Below are positions 7,586-15,760 of a stretch of DNA of 51,176 nt, one piece after another (the first letter of the stretch is position 1; every line of letters starts with the position of its first letter). The translations under genes were made by a program, and so were the position numbers. The notes under the pieces were generated by a model. It ran no database searches. It was not told the origin of the DNA and saw only the letters and a list, made by a program, of their open reading frames with translations. Origin of the DNA: Oscillospiraceae bacterium (GTDB taxonomy: Bacteria; Bacillota; Clostridia; UBA1381; UBA9506); assembly GCA_015068935.1 (NCBI GenBank), contig SVJO01000007.1:1-51176 (forward strand), written 5' to 3'.

Positions 7586-8857
7586 CTATTTTATTCTTCT
7601 CGCCTCTGTATAGAATCTCTTGTCGCATGCTTCACCCATCGAGAATGTTTTTCTGGGAAGCGCGCCGTCAATTATAACTGATTTATATAAATCTGATTTA
7701 TCCATTGCATCAAATATAATACCGAAGTTGTTTTTATCCTCACAAAGCTTTAAAACAACATCTTCTCCATGGATATAGTCAATTTCTCCTTCGCATTTTT
7801 CAAAATATGAATCCATAAATTTCTGTACTGTTGCAACAGTCAGAAATTCTTTTGGATTTGTAACTGTCAATTTTTGCTTTTTACCGTCAAATACAAATAT
7901 AAAGCTCTGACCTTTAGCATCTTCATCTCTTTTTACATTGTATTCCTTTTCAAAGGCATCCATAAATGCTTTTCCGCATGCGCCAAAAACAACTCTGTGG
8001 ATTGCCTCAAACTCAAGCGATTTGTCGTGGAGATTTACAAGTTCACAAAGTGCAAAACGCGCAGGTGAATTTTTAGCTGCATCTTCACCGATTTCTGTCT
8101 TTAAATTTTCATAGTATGCTTTAGCAGTTGCAAGCGAATGGTTTCCGTCTCCCATAGCATAAATGAGCGGAGAATTTTTTTCCACTCCGTATTTTTTATT
8201 GAATTCGTCAAGATTATCAAGTGCAGAGAGTTTTTTGTCTAAATCATCCATAGCCTCCCGTGACATTTTATAACCTGTAATATGACCTGAATTCTGCATC
8301 AGGTCAAAATCATAAACCTTTTCAAACTCAGCTGTTCTTTCTGCATTTGACTCAATTATTTCGCAAGTCGTATCATCAATCAGCATCATAATATGCGGAA
8401 GCTCAACAGGGGCATCCTTTCTCACTTTAAGTCTTGGCGGAATTCTTGAAATTACTGTCCCTTCAGTTGCACGTATTTTTGTCTGTGACTCTTTTGAATA
8501 ATCATAATCCTCTAAATCAACAGCGCCTACGACACCAAGTCTTTTCACACCATTTTTGAGTGTTCTTTCGACAAAAATATATGTATCCTTATATTCTGTA
8601 AATATCTCTGATTCCATATATGCAGACATAGCTTCATTAGTCCTTTTAATTCTCTCGTCAATGTTAGCATCGTTTAGGTATATTTCAGGAATAGTAAGAC
8701 GAAGTGTTGACGCACTATCCCCTACTACCTTTTCCGTCTCATCCCAGTATTCAGGCTCAGAAGTGTACTGGTCGCACGCAACAACACTCCACTTCTGCAT
8801 TTTTTCGCTGTCCTTTGAAAATGCAGGCAAAAGTATATCTGCTCTTTTAAATGTCAT
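7586..8857 (-). CDS. DUF1015 family protein
   Basis: This 423-residue cytosolic protein belongs to the DUF1015 (COG4198) family. Characteristic stretches are ADILLPAFSKDSEKMQKWSV, VVACDQYTSEPEYWDE near the N-terminus, and YAMGDGNHSLATAKAYYENL in the middle (about residues 233-252), where Asp-Gly-Asn-His suggests a phosphate- or metal-binding site. Some annotations link this family to phosphoserine or serine metabolism, but I see no serA or serC next to it and cannot assign a reaction. The start at 8857 has an AAAGGA site. It appears monocistronic; the next promoter begins directly after its stop. Confidence 0.88.
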   Translation of the reverse strand: MTFKRADILLPAFSKDSEKMQKWSVVACDQYTSEPEYWDETEKVVGDSASTLRLTIPEIYLNDANIDERIKRTNEAMSAYMESEIFTEYKDTYIFVERTLKNGVKRLGVVGAVDLEDYDYSKESQTKIRATEGTVISRIPPRLKVRKDAPVELPHIMMLIDDTTCEIIESNAERTAEFEKVYDFDLMQNSGHITGYKMSREAMDDLDKKLSALDNLDEFNKKYGVEKNSPLIYAMGDGNHSLATAKAYYENLKTEIGEDAAKNSPARFALCELVNLHDKSLEFEAIHRVVFGACGKAFMDAFEKEYNVKRDEDAKGQSFIFVFDGKKQKLTVTNPKEFLTVATVQKFMDSYFEKCEGEIDYIHGEDVVLKLCEDKNNFGIIFDAMDKSDLYKSVIIDGALPRKTFSMGEACDKRFYTEARRIK

Positions 8858-9032
8858 ATAAAATCAATCCTTTAAAATAAAATAACAGGTATTATTATAA
8901 ACCAATCTATGCTTTGTGTCAAATGAAAAAATCATATTATTAAATCGGAGTGATTTATTTTTATATTTTCACTTGATTTTTCCCTATTATAATAGTAAAA
9001 TGATAAAGTTAGTTTCTTTAATGGGGGATATT

Positions 9033-9884
9033 ATGAAAAATAGCTGGATTTTATTAATATTTATATATGCCTTATTGAAAGGCTCGCGTGACGGAATGAA
9101 AAAGGCAGCTCTTAAAAAGAGCAGTTCGGGAGAAATCTTATTTTTTTATACTTTGTTAGGGTTTATACTTACAATCCCCTTTTCTCAGGGTGCTTTTTCC
9201 TTGTCTCCTTTATACATTCTATTCGCTTTTTTAAAAGCAGGAGTAGTTTGTACTGCATGGATGTTCTCTCTTGTGGCACTAAAAAAGATGCCTGTAAGTC
9301 TCTTTGGTATTGTTGATTTATCAAGAATGATTTTCTCTACATGCTTCGGTGTTTTCATTTTAGGTGAGAGCTTCACTTTAGGGAAAGGAATCGGCATTTT
9401 CCTTGTAATCACAGGACTTTTACTCGTTAATATAAAAAAAGAGTCAGGCTCAAATGCTACTACTATTCCCATACTCGTCGCCGCTCTTTTAAACTGCTTC
9501 TTCAACGCACTCTCAGGAACAATGGACAAGGTTTTAATGCAATACATGGAAGCATCTCAACTCCAGTTCTGGTATATGCTCTTTATGACATTAATTTATG
9601 GTGCTGTTCTTTTAATACGCAAAGAGAAAATCTCCGTAAAAAATTTAAAAACAAATTATTGGATTCCGATTATGAGTATTTCACTTGTAATTGGCGACAG
9701 AATTCTCTTTGTTGCAAATGCACATCCCCTAAGCGAAGTGACCGTCATGACAGTTATAAAACAAGCCTCTGTAATTGTCACAGTTTTAACAGGCTGGCTT
9801 GCCTTTAAGGAAAAACATATTTTATATAAAATTATGTGTACGTTAATAGTGCTTGCGGGTATATTTATTGCAGTATTTCTATAA
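9033..9884 (+). CDS. EamA/DMT-family membrane transporter
   Basis: This is a 283-residue protein of the drug/metabolite transporter superfamily, with about ten hydrophobic helices in two EamA-like halves; the first half ends near GIGIFLVITGLLLVNI and the second near IMCTLIVLAGIFIAVFL. Such proteins export or import small metabolites; the substrate cannot be inferred. I start it at 9033 (MKNSWILLIF), which has GGGGG seven bases upstream; the frame is open further upstream but that part overlaps a likely promoter (TATAAT at 8988-8993). It converges with the Xre gene across a shared terminator at 9899-9935. Confidence 0.8.
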   Translation: MKNSWILLIFIYALLKGSRDGMKKAALKKSSSGEILFFYTLLGFILTIPFSQGAFSLSPLYILFAFLKAGVVCTAWMFSLVALKKMPVSLFGIVDLSRMIFSTCFGVFILGESFTLGKGIGIFLVITGLLLVNIKKESGSNATTIPILVAALLNCFFNALSGTMDKVLMQYMEASQLQFWYMLFMTLIYGAVLLIRKEKISVKNLKTNYWIPIMSISLVIGDRILFVANAHPLSEVTVMTVIKQASVIVTVLTGWLAFKEKHILYKIMCTLIVLAGIFIAVFL

Positions 9885-9898
9885 GGATTGTAGCATAA

Positions 9899-9935
9899 AG
9901 GGTGCAGCAAAACGAAATACATTTTGCTGCACCCT
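9899..9935. terminator. Bidirectional terminator (eamA / xre), member of a repeated palindrome family
   Basis: Fourteen-base arms (9899-9912 and 9922-9935) pair perfectly around a 9-base loop, between two convergent genes. The centre, GCAAAACGAAATACATTTTGC, is close to the palindromes at 23523-23570 and 46691-46732. Confidence 0.75.
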
Positions 9936-9943
9936 CTGTCTTT

Positions 9944-10192
9944 TCACTCGTTTTCATATTCCAGCAAATCACCTATTTTGCAATCTAATACAAAACAAGC
10001 CTTCGCTAAAAAATCAAGGTCAAACCTTTCAACGTTTTGAGCTTCATAGTATCTGTCAATAACTTCGTACTTCACTCCCGTCAACGTACGCATTTTATTC
10101 CTTGTAATATTCTTTCTGTCCATAACCTCAGCAAGCTTAATTTTTATTTTCCCATACTGTTTTATATCGATAATACTGTTTATTTCATTCAT
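9944..10192 (-). CDS. Small Cro/C1-type (Xre) HTH regulator
   Basis: This 82-residue protein is a stand-alone Xre-family DNA-binding domain. The helix-turn-helix lies around residues 17-60 (KLAEVMDRKNITRNKMRTLT, then YEVIDRYYEAQNVERFDLDF) and the C-terminal IGDLLEY segment is typical of this small YozG-like group. The start at 10192 has a GGAGGGG site. It stands alone, converging with the transporter gene and facing away from a tiny plus-strand ORF. Its target is unknown; a role in regulating the adjacent transporter is possible but unsupported. Confidence 0.85.
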   Translation of the reverse strand: MNEINSIIDIKQYGKIKIKLAEVMDRKNITRNKMRTLTGVKYEVIDRYYEAQNVERFDLDFLAKACFVLDCKIGDLLEYENE

Positions 10193-10296
10193 TGCAACCC
10201 CTCCAACATTATTTTAACAAAGGATTACCCTCTTTACATTTCCCCTTTTTTAGTTTATCCTATAAAGAGTAATATATAATATACTGGAGGAGTATT

Positions 10297-10362
10297 ATGA
10301 GCCTTGCAAAAAGTATGCATCTTAAAATACCCTGTTACGAAAAAACACCACTTCAAGTTTGA
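10297..10362 (+). CDS. Tiny ORF with strong ribosome binding site (21 residues)
   Basis: A 21-codon frame (MSLAKSMHLKIPCYEKTPLQV) begins seven bases after TGGAGGAG and ends inside the stem of the hairpin at 10346-10374. An AT-rich stretch with TATAAT at 10275-10280 lies just upstream, but no convincing -35 is present. The arrangement resembles a miniature transcription unit that ends at the ppdK terminator, or a leader-like peptide. I do not recognise the peptide. It may be chance. Confidence 0.25.
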   Translation: MSLAKSMHLKIPCYEKTPLQV

Positions 10363-10374
10363 AGTGGTGTTTTT
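10346..10374. terminator. Bidirectional intrinsic terminator downstream of ppdK
   Basis: ACACCACTTCAA and TTGAAGTGGTGT pair over 12 bases with a short loop; an A-run precedes and a T-run follows, so it works on both strands. It serves ppdK on the minus strand and would also end any transcript of the tiny plus-strand ORF. Confidence 0.8.
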
Positions 10375-10386
10375 GAGTTTATTTAA

Positions 10387-13017
10387 TTAGTTTAATTCTT
10401 TGATTCTTGCCTGAGCCGCAGATAATCTCGCAATCGGAACTCTGAACGGTGAACATGAAACATAATCAAGACCAAGCTGGTGGCAGAACTCAACAGATGT
10501 CGGGTCGCCGCCGTGCTCGCCGCAAATACCGATGTGGAGTTTCGGATTAACAGGCTTACCAAGTTTGATTGACATTTCCATAAGCTTACCTACGCCTGTC
10601 TGGTCAAGTCTAGCAAACGGGTCATTCTCAAAGATTTTTGTATCATAATAAGCATCTAAGAACTTACCTGCATCATCACGTGAGAAACCATAAGTCATCT
10701 GTGTTAAGTCATTTGTACCGAAGCAGAAGAAATCAGCTTCTTTTGCGATTTCGTCGGCAGTGAGTGCAGCACGCGGAATTTCAATCATTGTACCAACTTC
10801 GTACTCTAGGTCTGCGCTTGCAGCTTTGATTTCTTCATCAGCTGTAGCAACAACAATGTCTTTAACAAACTTAAGCTCTTTAATTTCGCCAACGAGCGGA
10901 ATCATAATTTCAGGAACTAATGCCCAGTCAGGATGAGCCTTCTTAACATTGATAGCAGCACGGATAACAGCCTTTGTCTGCATTCTTGCAATTTCAGGAT
11001 ATGTTACAGCAAGACGGCAGCCACGGTGTCCCATCATTGGGTTAAATTCGTGAAGCGATGCGATAATAGCTTTAATCTGTTCAACACTCTTGCCCTGAGC
11101 CTTAGCTAAAACCTCTATGTCTGCTTCCTCAGTCGGAACAAACTCATGAAGCGGCGGGTCTAAGAATCTGATTGTTACAGGATGTCCCTCTAATGCTTCA
11201 TATAAAGCTTCAAAGTCGCTCTGCTGATAAGGAAGAATCTTATCAAGAGCTTTTTCTCTCTCCTCAGCTGTATCTGAACAAATCATTTCTCTGAATGCTG
11301 CAATTCTGTCAGCTTCAAAGAACATATGCTCTGTACGGCAAAGACCGATACCTTCAGCACCAAGCTCGCGTGCTTTTTTTGCATCAGCCGGTGTATCAGC
11401 ATTTGTTCTTACTTTAAGTGTTCTGAATTCGTCTGCCCATGCCATAATTCTTCCGAATTCTCCTGCAATTTCAGCATCAACTGTAGGAATGATACCATCA
11501 TATATGTTACCTGTTGAACCATCAATTGAGATAAAGTCGCCTTCAACATATGTTTTGCCTGCTAAAGTAAACTTCTTGTTTTCTTCGTCCATGTTGATTT
11601 CGCCACAGCCTGATACACAGCATGTTCCCATACCACGTGCAACAACGGCTGCATGGCTTGTCATACCACCACGAACTGTTAATATGCCCTGAGAAGCCTT
11701 CATACCTGTAATATCCTCAGGAGAAGTCTCAAGACGAACTAAAACAACTTTTTCACCCTTAGCATTCCAGTTTTCAGCATCTTCAGCTGTGAATACTATC
11801 TTACCGCAAGCAGCACCTGGAGAAGCACCAAGGCCTTTACCAACAGGTGTTGCAGCTTTTAATGCTTTTGCATCAAACTGTGGGTGAAGAAGTGTATCTA
11901 AGTTTCTCGGGTCAATCATTGCCACAGCCTTTTTCTTATCAATCATGCCCTCATCAACGAGGTCACAAGCAATTTTAAGAGCAGCTTTTGCAGTTCTTTT
12001 TCCGTTTCTTGTCTGGAGCATATAGAGTTTTCTGTTTTCAATAGTGAACTCCATATCCTGCATATCTCTGTAGTGGTCTTCAAGTTTTGCACAAACCTTG
12101 TTGAATTCATCAAATGCTTCAGGGAACTTGTCCTTCATTTCAGCAATCGGCATAGGTGTTCTTACACCTGCAACAACGTCTTCACCCTGTGCATTTACTA
12201 AGAATTCACCCATAAGTCCCGGCTCGCCTGTAGCAGGGTCACGAGTAAATGCAACACCTGTACCGCAATCGTCGCCCATGTTACCAAATGCCATCATCTG
12301 AACGTTAACAGCTGTGCCCCATGAATAAGGAATATCGTTATCACGGCGATATACATTGGCTCTGGGGTTGTCCCATGAACGGAATACTGCCTTAACGGCA
12401 CCCATGAGCTGTTCTTTAGGTTCTGACGGGAAATCTGTTCCGATTTTATTTTTATATTCAGCCTTAAACTGTGAAGCGAGTTCTTTTAAATCGTCAGCAT
12501 CAAGCTCGATATCCTGAGTAACGCCTTTTTTCTCCTTCATCTCGTCAATTAACTGCTCAAAATATTTTTTACCTACTTCCATAACAACGTCGGAATACAT
12601 CTGGATAAATCTTCTGTAGCAGTCCCATGCCCAACGAGGGTTGCCTGATTTAGCAGACATTGTTTCAACAACATCTTCGTTTAAACCGAGGTTTAAGATT
12701 GTGTCCATCATGCCTGGCATAGAAGCTCTCGCACCTGAACGGACAGAAACTAAAAGCGGGTTTTCTTTATCCCCGAATTTCTTTCCGCAGATTTCTTCCA
12801 TTTTTATGATGTTTTCCATGATTTCGGCTTCGATATCCTCATTTATTCTCTTGCCGTCTTCATAATACTGTGTACATGCTTCTGTAGAAATTGTGAAACC
12901 CTGCGGAACAGGAAGACCTAACTTAGTCATTTCAGCAAGGTTTGCACCTTTACCGCCTAAGAGTTCACGCATAGAAGCATCGCCTTCGCTAAATAAATAG
13001 ACGAATTTTTTACTCAT
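10387..13017 (-). CDS. ppdK: Pyruvate, phosphate dikinase
   Basis: PPDK interconverts pyruvate + ATP + phosphate and PEP + AMP + PPi, and in anaerobic Clostridia often works in glycolysis with PPi. The 876-residue protein has the N-terminal ATP-grasp domain (GGKGANLAEMTKLGLPVPQG), the central phosphohistidine domain with the catalytic His in GGMTSHAAVVARGMGTCCVS (about residue 456), and the C-terminal PEP/pyruvate TIM barrel ending with GICGEHGGDPTSVEF and its catalytic Cys-less loop region followed by SCSPFRVPIARL. Length is standard. The start at 13017 has AGGAGGAA. It is monocistronic; no PPDK regulatory protein is next to it in the window. Confidence 0.97.
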   Translation of the reverse strand: MSKKFVYLFSEGDASMRELLGGKGANLAEMTKLGLPVPQGFTISTEACTQYYEDGKRINEDIEAEIMENIIKMEEICGKKFGDKENPLLVSVRSGARASMPGMMDTILNLGLNEDVVETMSAKSGNPRWAWDCYRRFIQMYSDVVMEVGKKYFEQLIDEMKEKKGVTQDIELDADDLKELASQFKAEYKNKIGTDFPSEPKEQLMGAVKAVFRSWDNPRANVYRRDNDIPYSWGTAVNVQMMAFGNMGDDCGTGVAFTRDPATGEPGLMGEFLVNAQGEDVVAGVRTPMPIAEMKDKFPEAFDEFNKVCAKLEDHYRDMQDMEFTIENRKLYMLQTRNGKRTAKAALKIACDLVDEGMIDKKKAVAMIDPRNLDTLLHPQFDAKALKAATPVGKGLGASPGAACGKIVFTAEDAENWNAKGEKVVLVRLETSPEDITGMKASQGILTVRGGMTSHAAVVARGMGTCCVSGCGEINMDEENKKFTLAGKTYVEGDFISIDGSTGNIYDGIIPTVDAEIAGEFGRIMAWADEFRTLKVRTNADTPADAKKARELGAEGIGLCRTEHMFFEADRIAAFREMICSDTAEEREKALDKILPYQQSDFEALYEALEGHPVTIRFLDPPLHEFVPTEEADIEVLAKAQGKSVEQIKAIIASLHEFNPMMGHRGCRLAVTYPEIARMQTKAVIRAAINVKKAHPDWALVPEIMIPLVGEIKELKFVKDIVVATADEEIKAASADLEYEVGTMIEIPRAALTADEIAKEADFFCFGTNDLTQMTYGFSRDDAGKFLDAYYDTKIFENDPFARLDQTGVGKLMEMSIKLGKPVNPKLHIGICGEHGGDPTSVEFCHQLGLDYVSCSPFRVPIARLSAAQARIKELN

Positions 13018-13208
13018 ATTCTATTCCTCCTAAATAATTTACATTAACTGAGATTAATTATTATACCATATTTTTCTTGTAATGTAAACTTTTTTCTGAA
13101 AATTTTTTATTATTATTGAAAATTCCTTATATTTTATGCATAAAATATAATATTTGTCTGGTTTTATTTTATGCCGTAACCTTTCTTTAAATACATAACA
13201 ATTAACGC

Positions 13209-13252
13209 AAAAACCGCCATGCCCCATCTGACGGCGGGGCATGACGGTTTTT
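13209..13252 (-). terminator. Strong terminator after the DUF1540 gene
   Basis: Seventeen-base arms (13209-13225 and 13236-13252) with one mismatch pair around a 10-base loop; the GC core is CATGCCCC/GGGGCATG. Flanking TTAACG/CGTTAA bases extend the palindrome outward. It lies 12 bases after the stop of the DUF1540 gene. Confidence 0.75.
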
Positions 13253-13264
13253 ACGTTAACAATT

Positions 13265-13429
13265 TTACTTAAGGCGGAACGATTCACAATCAGTACACTG
13301 AACAGCTGTCGGATTTACTTCATGTGTGCCGACAGATATGCAGTCGAGTGTGCAATAGTTCTGGTCCCCGCAATGATGCATACACTGCTGTACACTGCAG
13401 GCTATTGAATGATTAGCTTTGTTTTCCAT
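13265..13429 (-). CDS. DUF1540 domain small Cys-rich protein
   Basis: This 54-residue protein has seven cysteines (11, 16, 20, 26, 30, 45, 48) and the DUF1540 pattern: ACSVQQCMHHC near the start, YCTLDCISVGTHEVNPT in the middle, and CTDCESF at the end. The family is widespread in spore-forming Firmicutes; a metal-binding role is likely from the Cys/His pattern, but the function is unknown. The start at 13429 has GAGG about ten bases upstream, a modest site. It stands alone between ppdK and the cysteine desulfurase, with its own terminator. Confidence 0.88.
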   Translation of the reverse strand: MENKANHSIACSVQQCMHHCGDQNYCTLDCISVGTHEVNPTAVQCTDCESFRLK

Positions 13430-13527
13430 TATATTTCGCCTCTTTCGTTATTTTCGTATGGAGTTTAAACTGCCATTTCCCATACAAATTTATTTTGTCT
13501 TGCCTAGAAATTTTTATTCATTTTAAT

Positions 13528-14667
13528 TCAGACTGTTTTCAAGATTGTATCAAGAGCATATAAAGCTCTGTCAATTTCCTGTTTTTTATTAAAAAAACCA
13601 AAACTGAAACGTATCGTGCCCCCGTCTATTGTGCCAAGCGTTCTGTGAGCCTCAGGTGCACAGTGGAGTCCGCTCCTTACAGCTATATTGAATTCATCAG
13701 ACAGTTTTGATGCAATAATGTTAGAATCTTTTTCGTTAATCGAAATAGATACTGTACCCGTTCGCTCCTTTGGATTTTCTGTTCCGAAAACATTTACTCC
13801 TCTTATTTTTTTTACTTCATTTACAAAATAATCAGAAAGAAATTGTTCATGCTCTAAAATTGTGTTAATTCCCACTTTCTTTACAAACTCTACACCCATT
13901 TTAAGAGCCGCTAAGGAAGGCATATTCTGTGTGCCGCATTCGAATTTATCGGGCATAATATCGGGATGGTATAAACTTTCTGAGTTAGAGCCTGTTCCAC
14001 CCTCGATAAGTGTTTTCACATTTAAACCTTCCCTGATGTAAAGCCCGCCTGTTCCCTGCGCACCCATGAGTCCTTTATGTCCTGAAAATGCGAACATGTC
14101 TGCCATGTCTGCATTTAGTTCTACAACACCTGCCGTTTGAGCGCAATCTGCCATAAAGATTATTCCCTTTGATTTTGCCATGTTGTAAACAGGCTCTATA
14201 TCATATATGTTTCCACAAACATTTGAGGCATGCGTCATAACAATAAGTTTTGTTCTGTACCTTATCGCCTTTTCCAAATCATTCAGTGATATTTCGCCCC
14301 TGTCATTTCCTTTTACTGTTGTATATTCTATTATCCCACGTTTTTTAAGCTCGGCAAGAGGACGCAAAACTGCATTATGCTCCATTGATGTTGTGACAAC
14401 ATGGTCGCCCCGCTCTAAAACGCCTTTTATTCCTGTGTTTATTGCGTGCGTTGCATTTTGAAAAAAAGCAAGTCTTTCCATATTGTTTATACCGAAAAGC
14501 TCACAAAGCTTTTCTCTTGTTTCATTTATAAGCTCTCCCGCTTTAACTGAAAGACTGTGACCGCCCCTTCCTGCATTTGCACCATATTTTACCATATTTT
14601 CATATATTGCCCTGTAAACCTCACTGGGCTTTATATAGGTTGTTGCTGCATTATCAAAATATATCAT
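13528..14667 (-). CDS. Cysteine desulfurase-like class V aminotransferase
   Basis: This PLP enzyme of the SufS/CsdA-like group is expected to take sulfur from cysteine, giving alanine and a protein persulfide. The 379-residue sequence begins MIYFDNAATTYIKP, has the cofactor lysine in FAFSGHKGLMGAQGTGG (about residue 200) and the catalytic cysteine in VRSGLHCAPEAHRTLGT (about residue 342), all features of TIGR01977-type proteins (EF2568-like). No sufBCDU or iscU is nearby, so its acceptor is unknown. The start at 14667 has GAGGAAG. It is divergent from the three-gene unknown operon, with a 128-base gap between. Confidence 0.9.
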   Translation of the reverse strand: MIYFDNAATTYIKPSEVYRAIYENMVKYGANAGRGGHSLSVKAGELINETREKLCELFGINNMERLAFFQNATHAINTGIKGVLERGDHVVTTSMEHNAVLRPLAELKKRGIIEYTTVKGNDRGEISLNDLEKAIRYRTKLIVMTHASNVCGNIYDIEPVYNMAKSKGIIFMADCAQTAGVVELNADMADMFAFSGHKGLMGAQGTGGLYIREGLNVKTLIEGGTGSNSESLYHPDIMPDKFECGTQNMPSLAALKMGVEFVKKVGINTILEHEQFLSDYFVNEVKKIRGVNVFGTENPKERTGTVSISINEKDSNIIASKLSDEFNIAVRSGLHCAPEAHRTLGTIDGGTIRFSFGFFNKKQEIDRALYALDTILKTV

Positions 14668-14795
14668 TAAAATTCTTCCTCTTTTTTACGGTATATAAAC
14701 ATTATATTCACAAAAATATTTTATGTTAATCAGTCATTTAATTTAATGCAGATGAATATAATGTTAATGGCAGAAAAATTTTAAGGAGAATAAAT

Positions 14796-15044
14796 ATGCT
14801 TGACAATAAAATCAAAAAAAAGCTTGAGAAAATGCTTGATGGTATTGATGCAGATAAACTAAGGGAAATGACTGAAATGTTAAAATCAGGTGATAATGTT
14901 GAAAAAAACTTTGATTTTAATAAGGCATCTGCGATTTTAAAATCATTAAATCTTGAAAATGAAATTACACCTGAAATGATTATTCAGGGAATGAATACGC
15001 TTAAAAACAATCCCGATATTCTTTCAGAACTTAAAAAGAAATAA
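14796..15044 (+). CDS. Small helical protein of unknown function (gene 1 of 3)
   Basis: I do not recognise this 82-residue protein. It is highly charged and predicted mostly alpha-helical, with lysine-rich ends (IKKKLEKMLDGIDADKLREM; SELKKK) and no Cys, signal peptide or membrane segment. The start at 14796 has an AAGGAGA site seven bases upstream, so it is very likely translated. It is first in a tight plus-strand array: the next gene begins 12 bases after its stop. It is divergent from the cysteine desulfurase. Function cannot be assigned. Confidence 0.75.
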   Translation: MLDNKIKKKLEKMLDGIDADKLREMTEMLKSGDNVEKNFDFNKASAILKSLNLENEITPEMIIQGMNTLKNNPDILSELKKK

Positions 15045-15056
15045 GGAAGTGCTTTA

Positions 15057-15425
15057 ATGGACGACGAAAAAAGCAGATTAATTGAGTCCTTGGCTGAAGC
15101 GATTTCAAGCAACCCGCAGGCAGAGGCAATTTTCAATGCACTTATTCCCGATGAGCCAAGGGAAAATGAAGAACAGAAACAAGACAGTGCTGAACAAAAC
15201 TCAAAAAATTCTCTTGATATTTCCTCACTTTTTAAAATGCAGAGTGTTTTGTCAGCCTTAAACTCAACACAAGATGATGACAGAAGCAGACTCCTTTTAT
15301 CAATCAGGCCTTTTTTAAGTGAGGAAAGACAGTCCCATGTAGATTCTGCTATAAAACTTCTAAAAATAGCCTCGATTTTAAAACTTTTAGAGGGTCTTGA
15401 TTTATTTAAAGATTTCAAGTTATAA
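15057..15425 (+). CDS. Hypothetical protein with DDRSRLLLSIRPFLSEERQ motif (gene 2 of 3)
   Basis: This 122-residue soluble protein has an acidic, low-complexity middle (about residues 35-55, rich in Glu, Gln and Asn) and a C-terminal helical motif around residues 79-115: DDRSRLLLSIRPFLSEERQ followed by VDSAIKLLKIASILKLLEGL. I have an impression of similar ARG-PFL-ERQ helical motifs in uncharacterised Clostridia proteins, but no named function. The start at 15057 follows GGAAG. It lies 12 bases after gene 1 and 9 bases before gene 3. Confidence 0.75.
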   Translation: MDDEKSRLIESLAEAISSNPQAEAIFNALIPDEPRENEEQKQDSAEQNSKNSLDISSLFKMQSVLSALNSTQDDDRSRLLLSIRPFLSEERQSHVDSAIKLLKIASILKLLEGLDLFKDFKL

Positions 15426-15434
15426 GGTGATTTG

Positions 15435-15725
15435 ATGGAAACAAAATATTACAACAGGAGCAATAACTTTTCAGCTCCCATAAGGAGAGAACCAAAGCCA
15501 TATACTCCACAGAACTTATATAAGGAAGAGGAAATAAAAAAAGAGTGTGTTTTATGCGAAGAAAAAGAATATAAACCAAACGAAATCAAATCTATTCTCA
15601 GTAATTTCAAGAGTGATGACCTCCTGATTTTAGGAATTATTTTCCTGTTGCTTTCAGATTCAAATACTGATATTTTACTGGTTTTTGCACTGGGGTATAT
15701 TTTTTTAAGTTCTCATCGCAAATAA
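15435..15725 (+). CDS. Small protein with C-terminal membrane segment (gene 3 of 3)
   Basis: This 96-residue protein has a polar N-terminal half with several charged stretches and a CVLCEE motif (two Cys), followed by FKSDDLLILGIIFLLLSD and LLVFALGYIFLSS, two short hydrophobic stretches that may form a hairpin or a single span in the membrane. I chose ATG at 15435 (AAGGTG eight bases upstream) over a TTG directly before it. It ends the three-gene array and is followed by a bidirectional terminator. The family is unknown to me; a membrane anchor for the other two products is one possible reading. Confidence 0.72.
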   Translation: METKYYNRSNNFSAPIRREPKPYTPQNLYKEEEIKKECVLCEEKEYKPNEIKSILSNFKSDDLLILGIIFLLLSDSNTDILLVFALGYIFLSSHRK

Positions 15726-15729
15726 AAAC

Positions 15730-15751
15730 AGTGGTGGCAAAGGCCACCACT
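15730..15751. terminator. Bidirectional terminator between the three-gene operon and the acyl-CoA ligase
   Basis: AGTGGTGGC and GCCACCACT form a perfect 9-bp stem with loop AAAG, preceded by an A-run and followed by a T-run. It separates two convergent transcription units. Confidence 0.8.
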
Positions 15752-15760
15752 ATTTTTATT

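Noticed and set aside
13054-13287. 77-codon minus-strand frame upstream of ppdK
   Set aside because: It runs through the terminator of the DUF1540 gene and the ppdK promoter region and resembles no protein.
14668-14795. Regulatory RNA between the cysteine desulfurase and the three-gene operon
   Set aside because: AT-rich, no clear stems; it is adequately explained as a divergent promoter region, although I could not fix exact hexamers.
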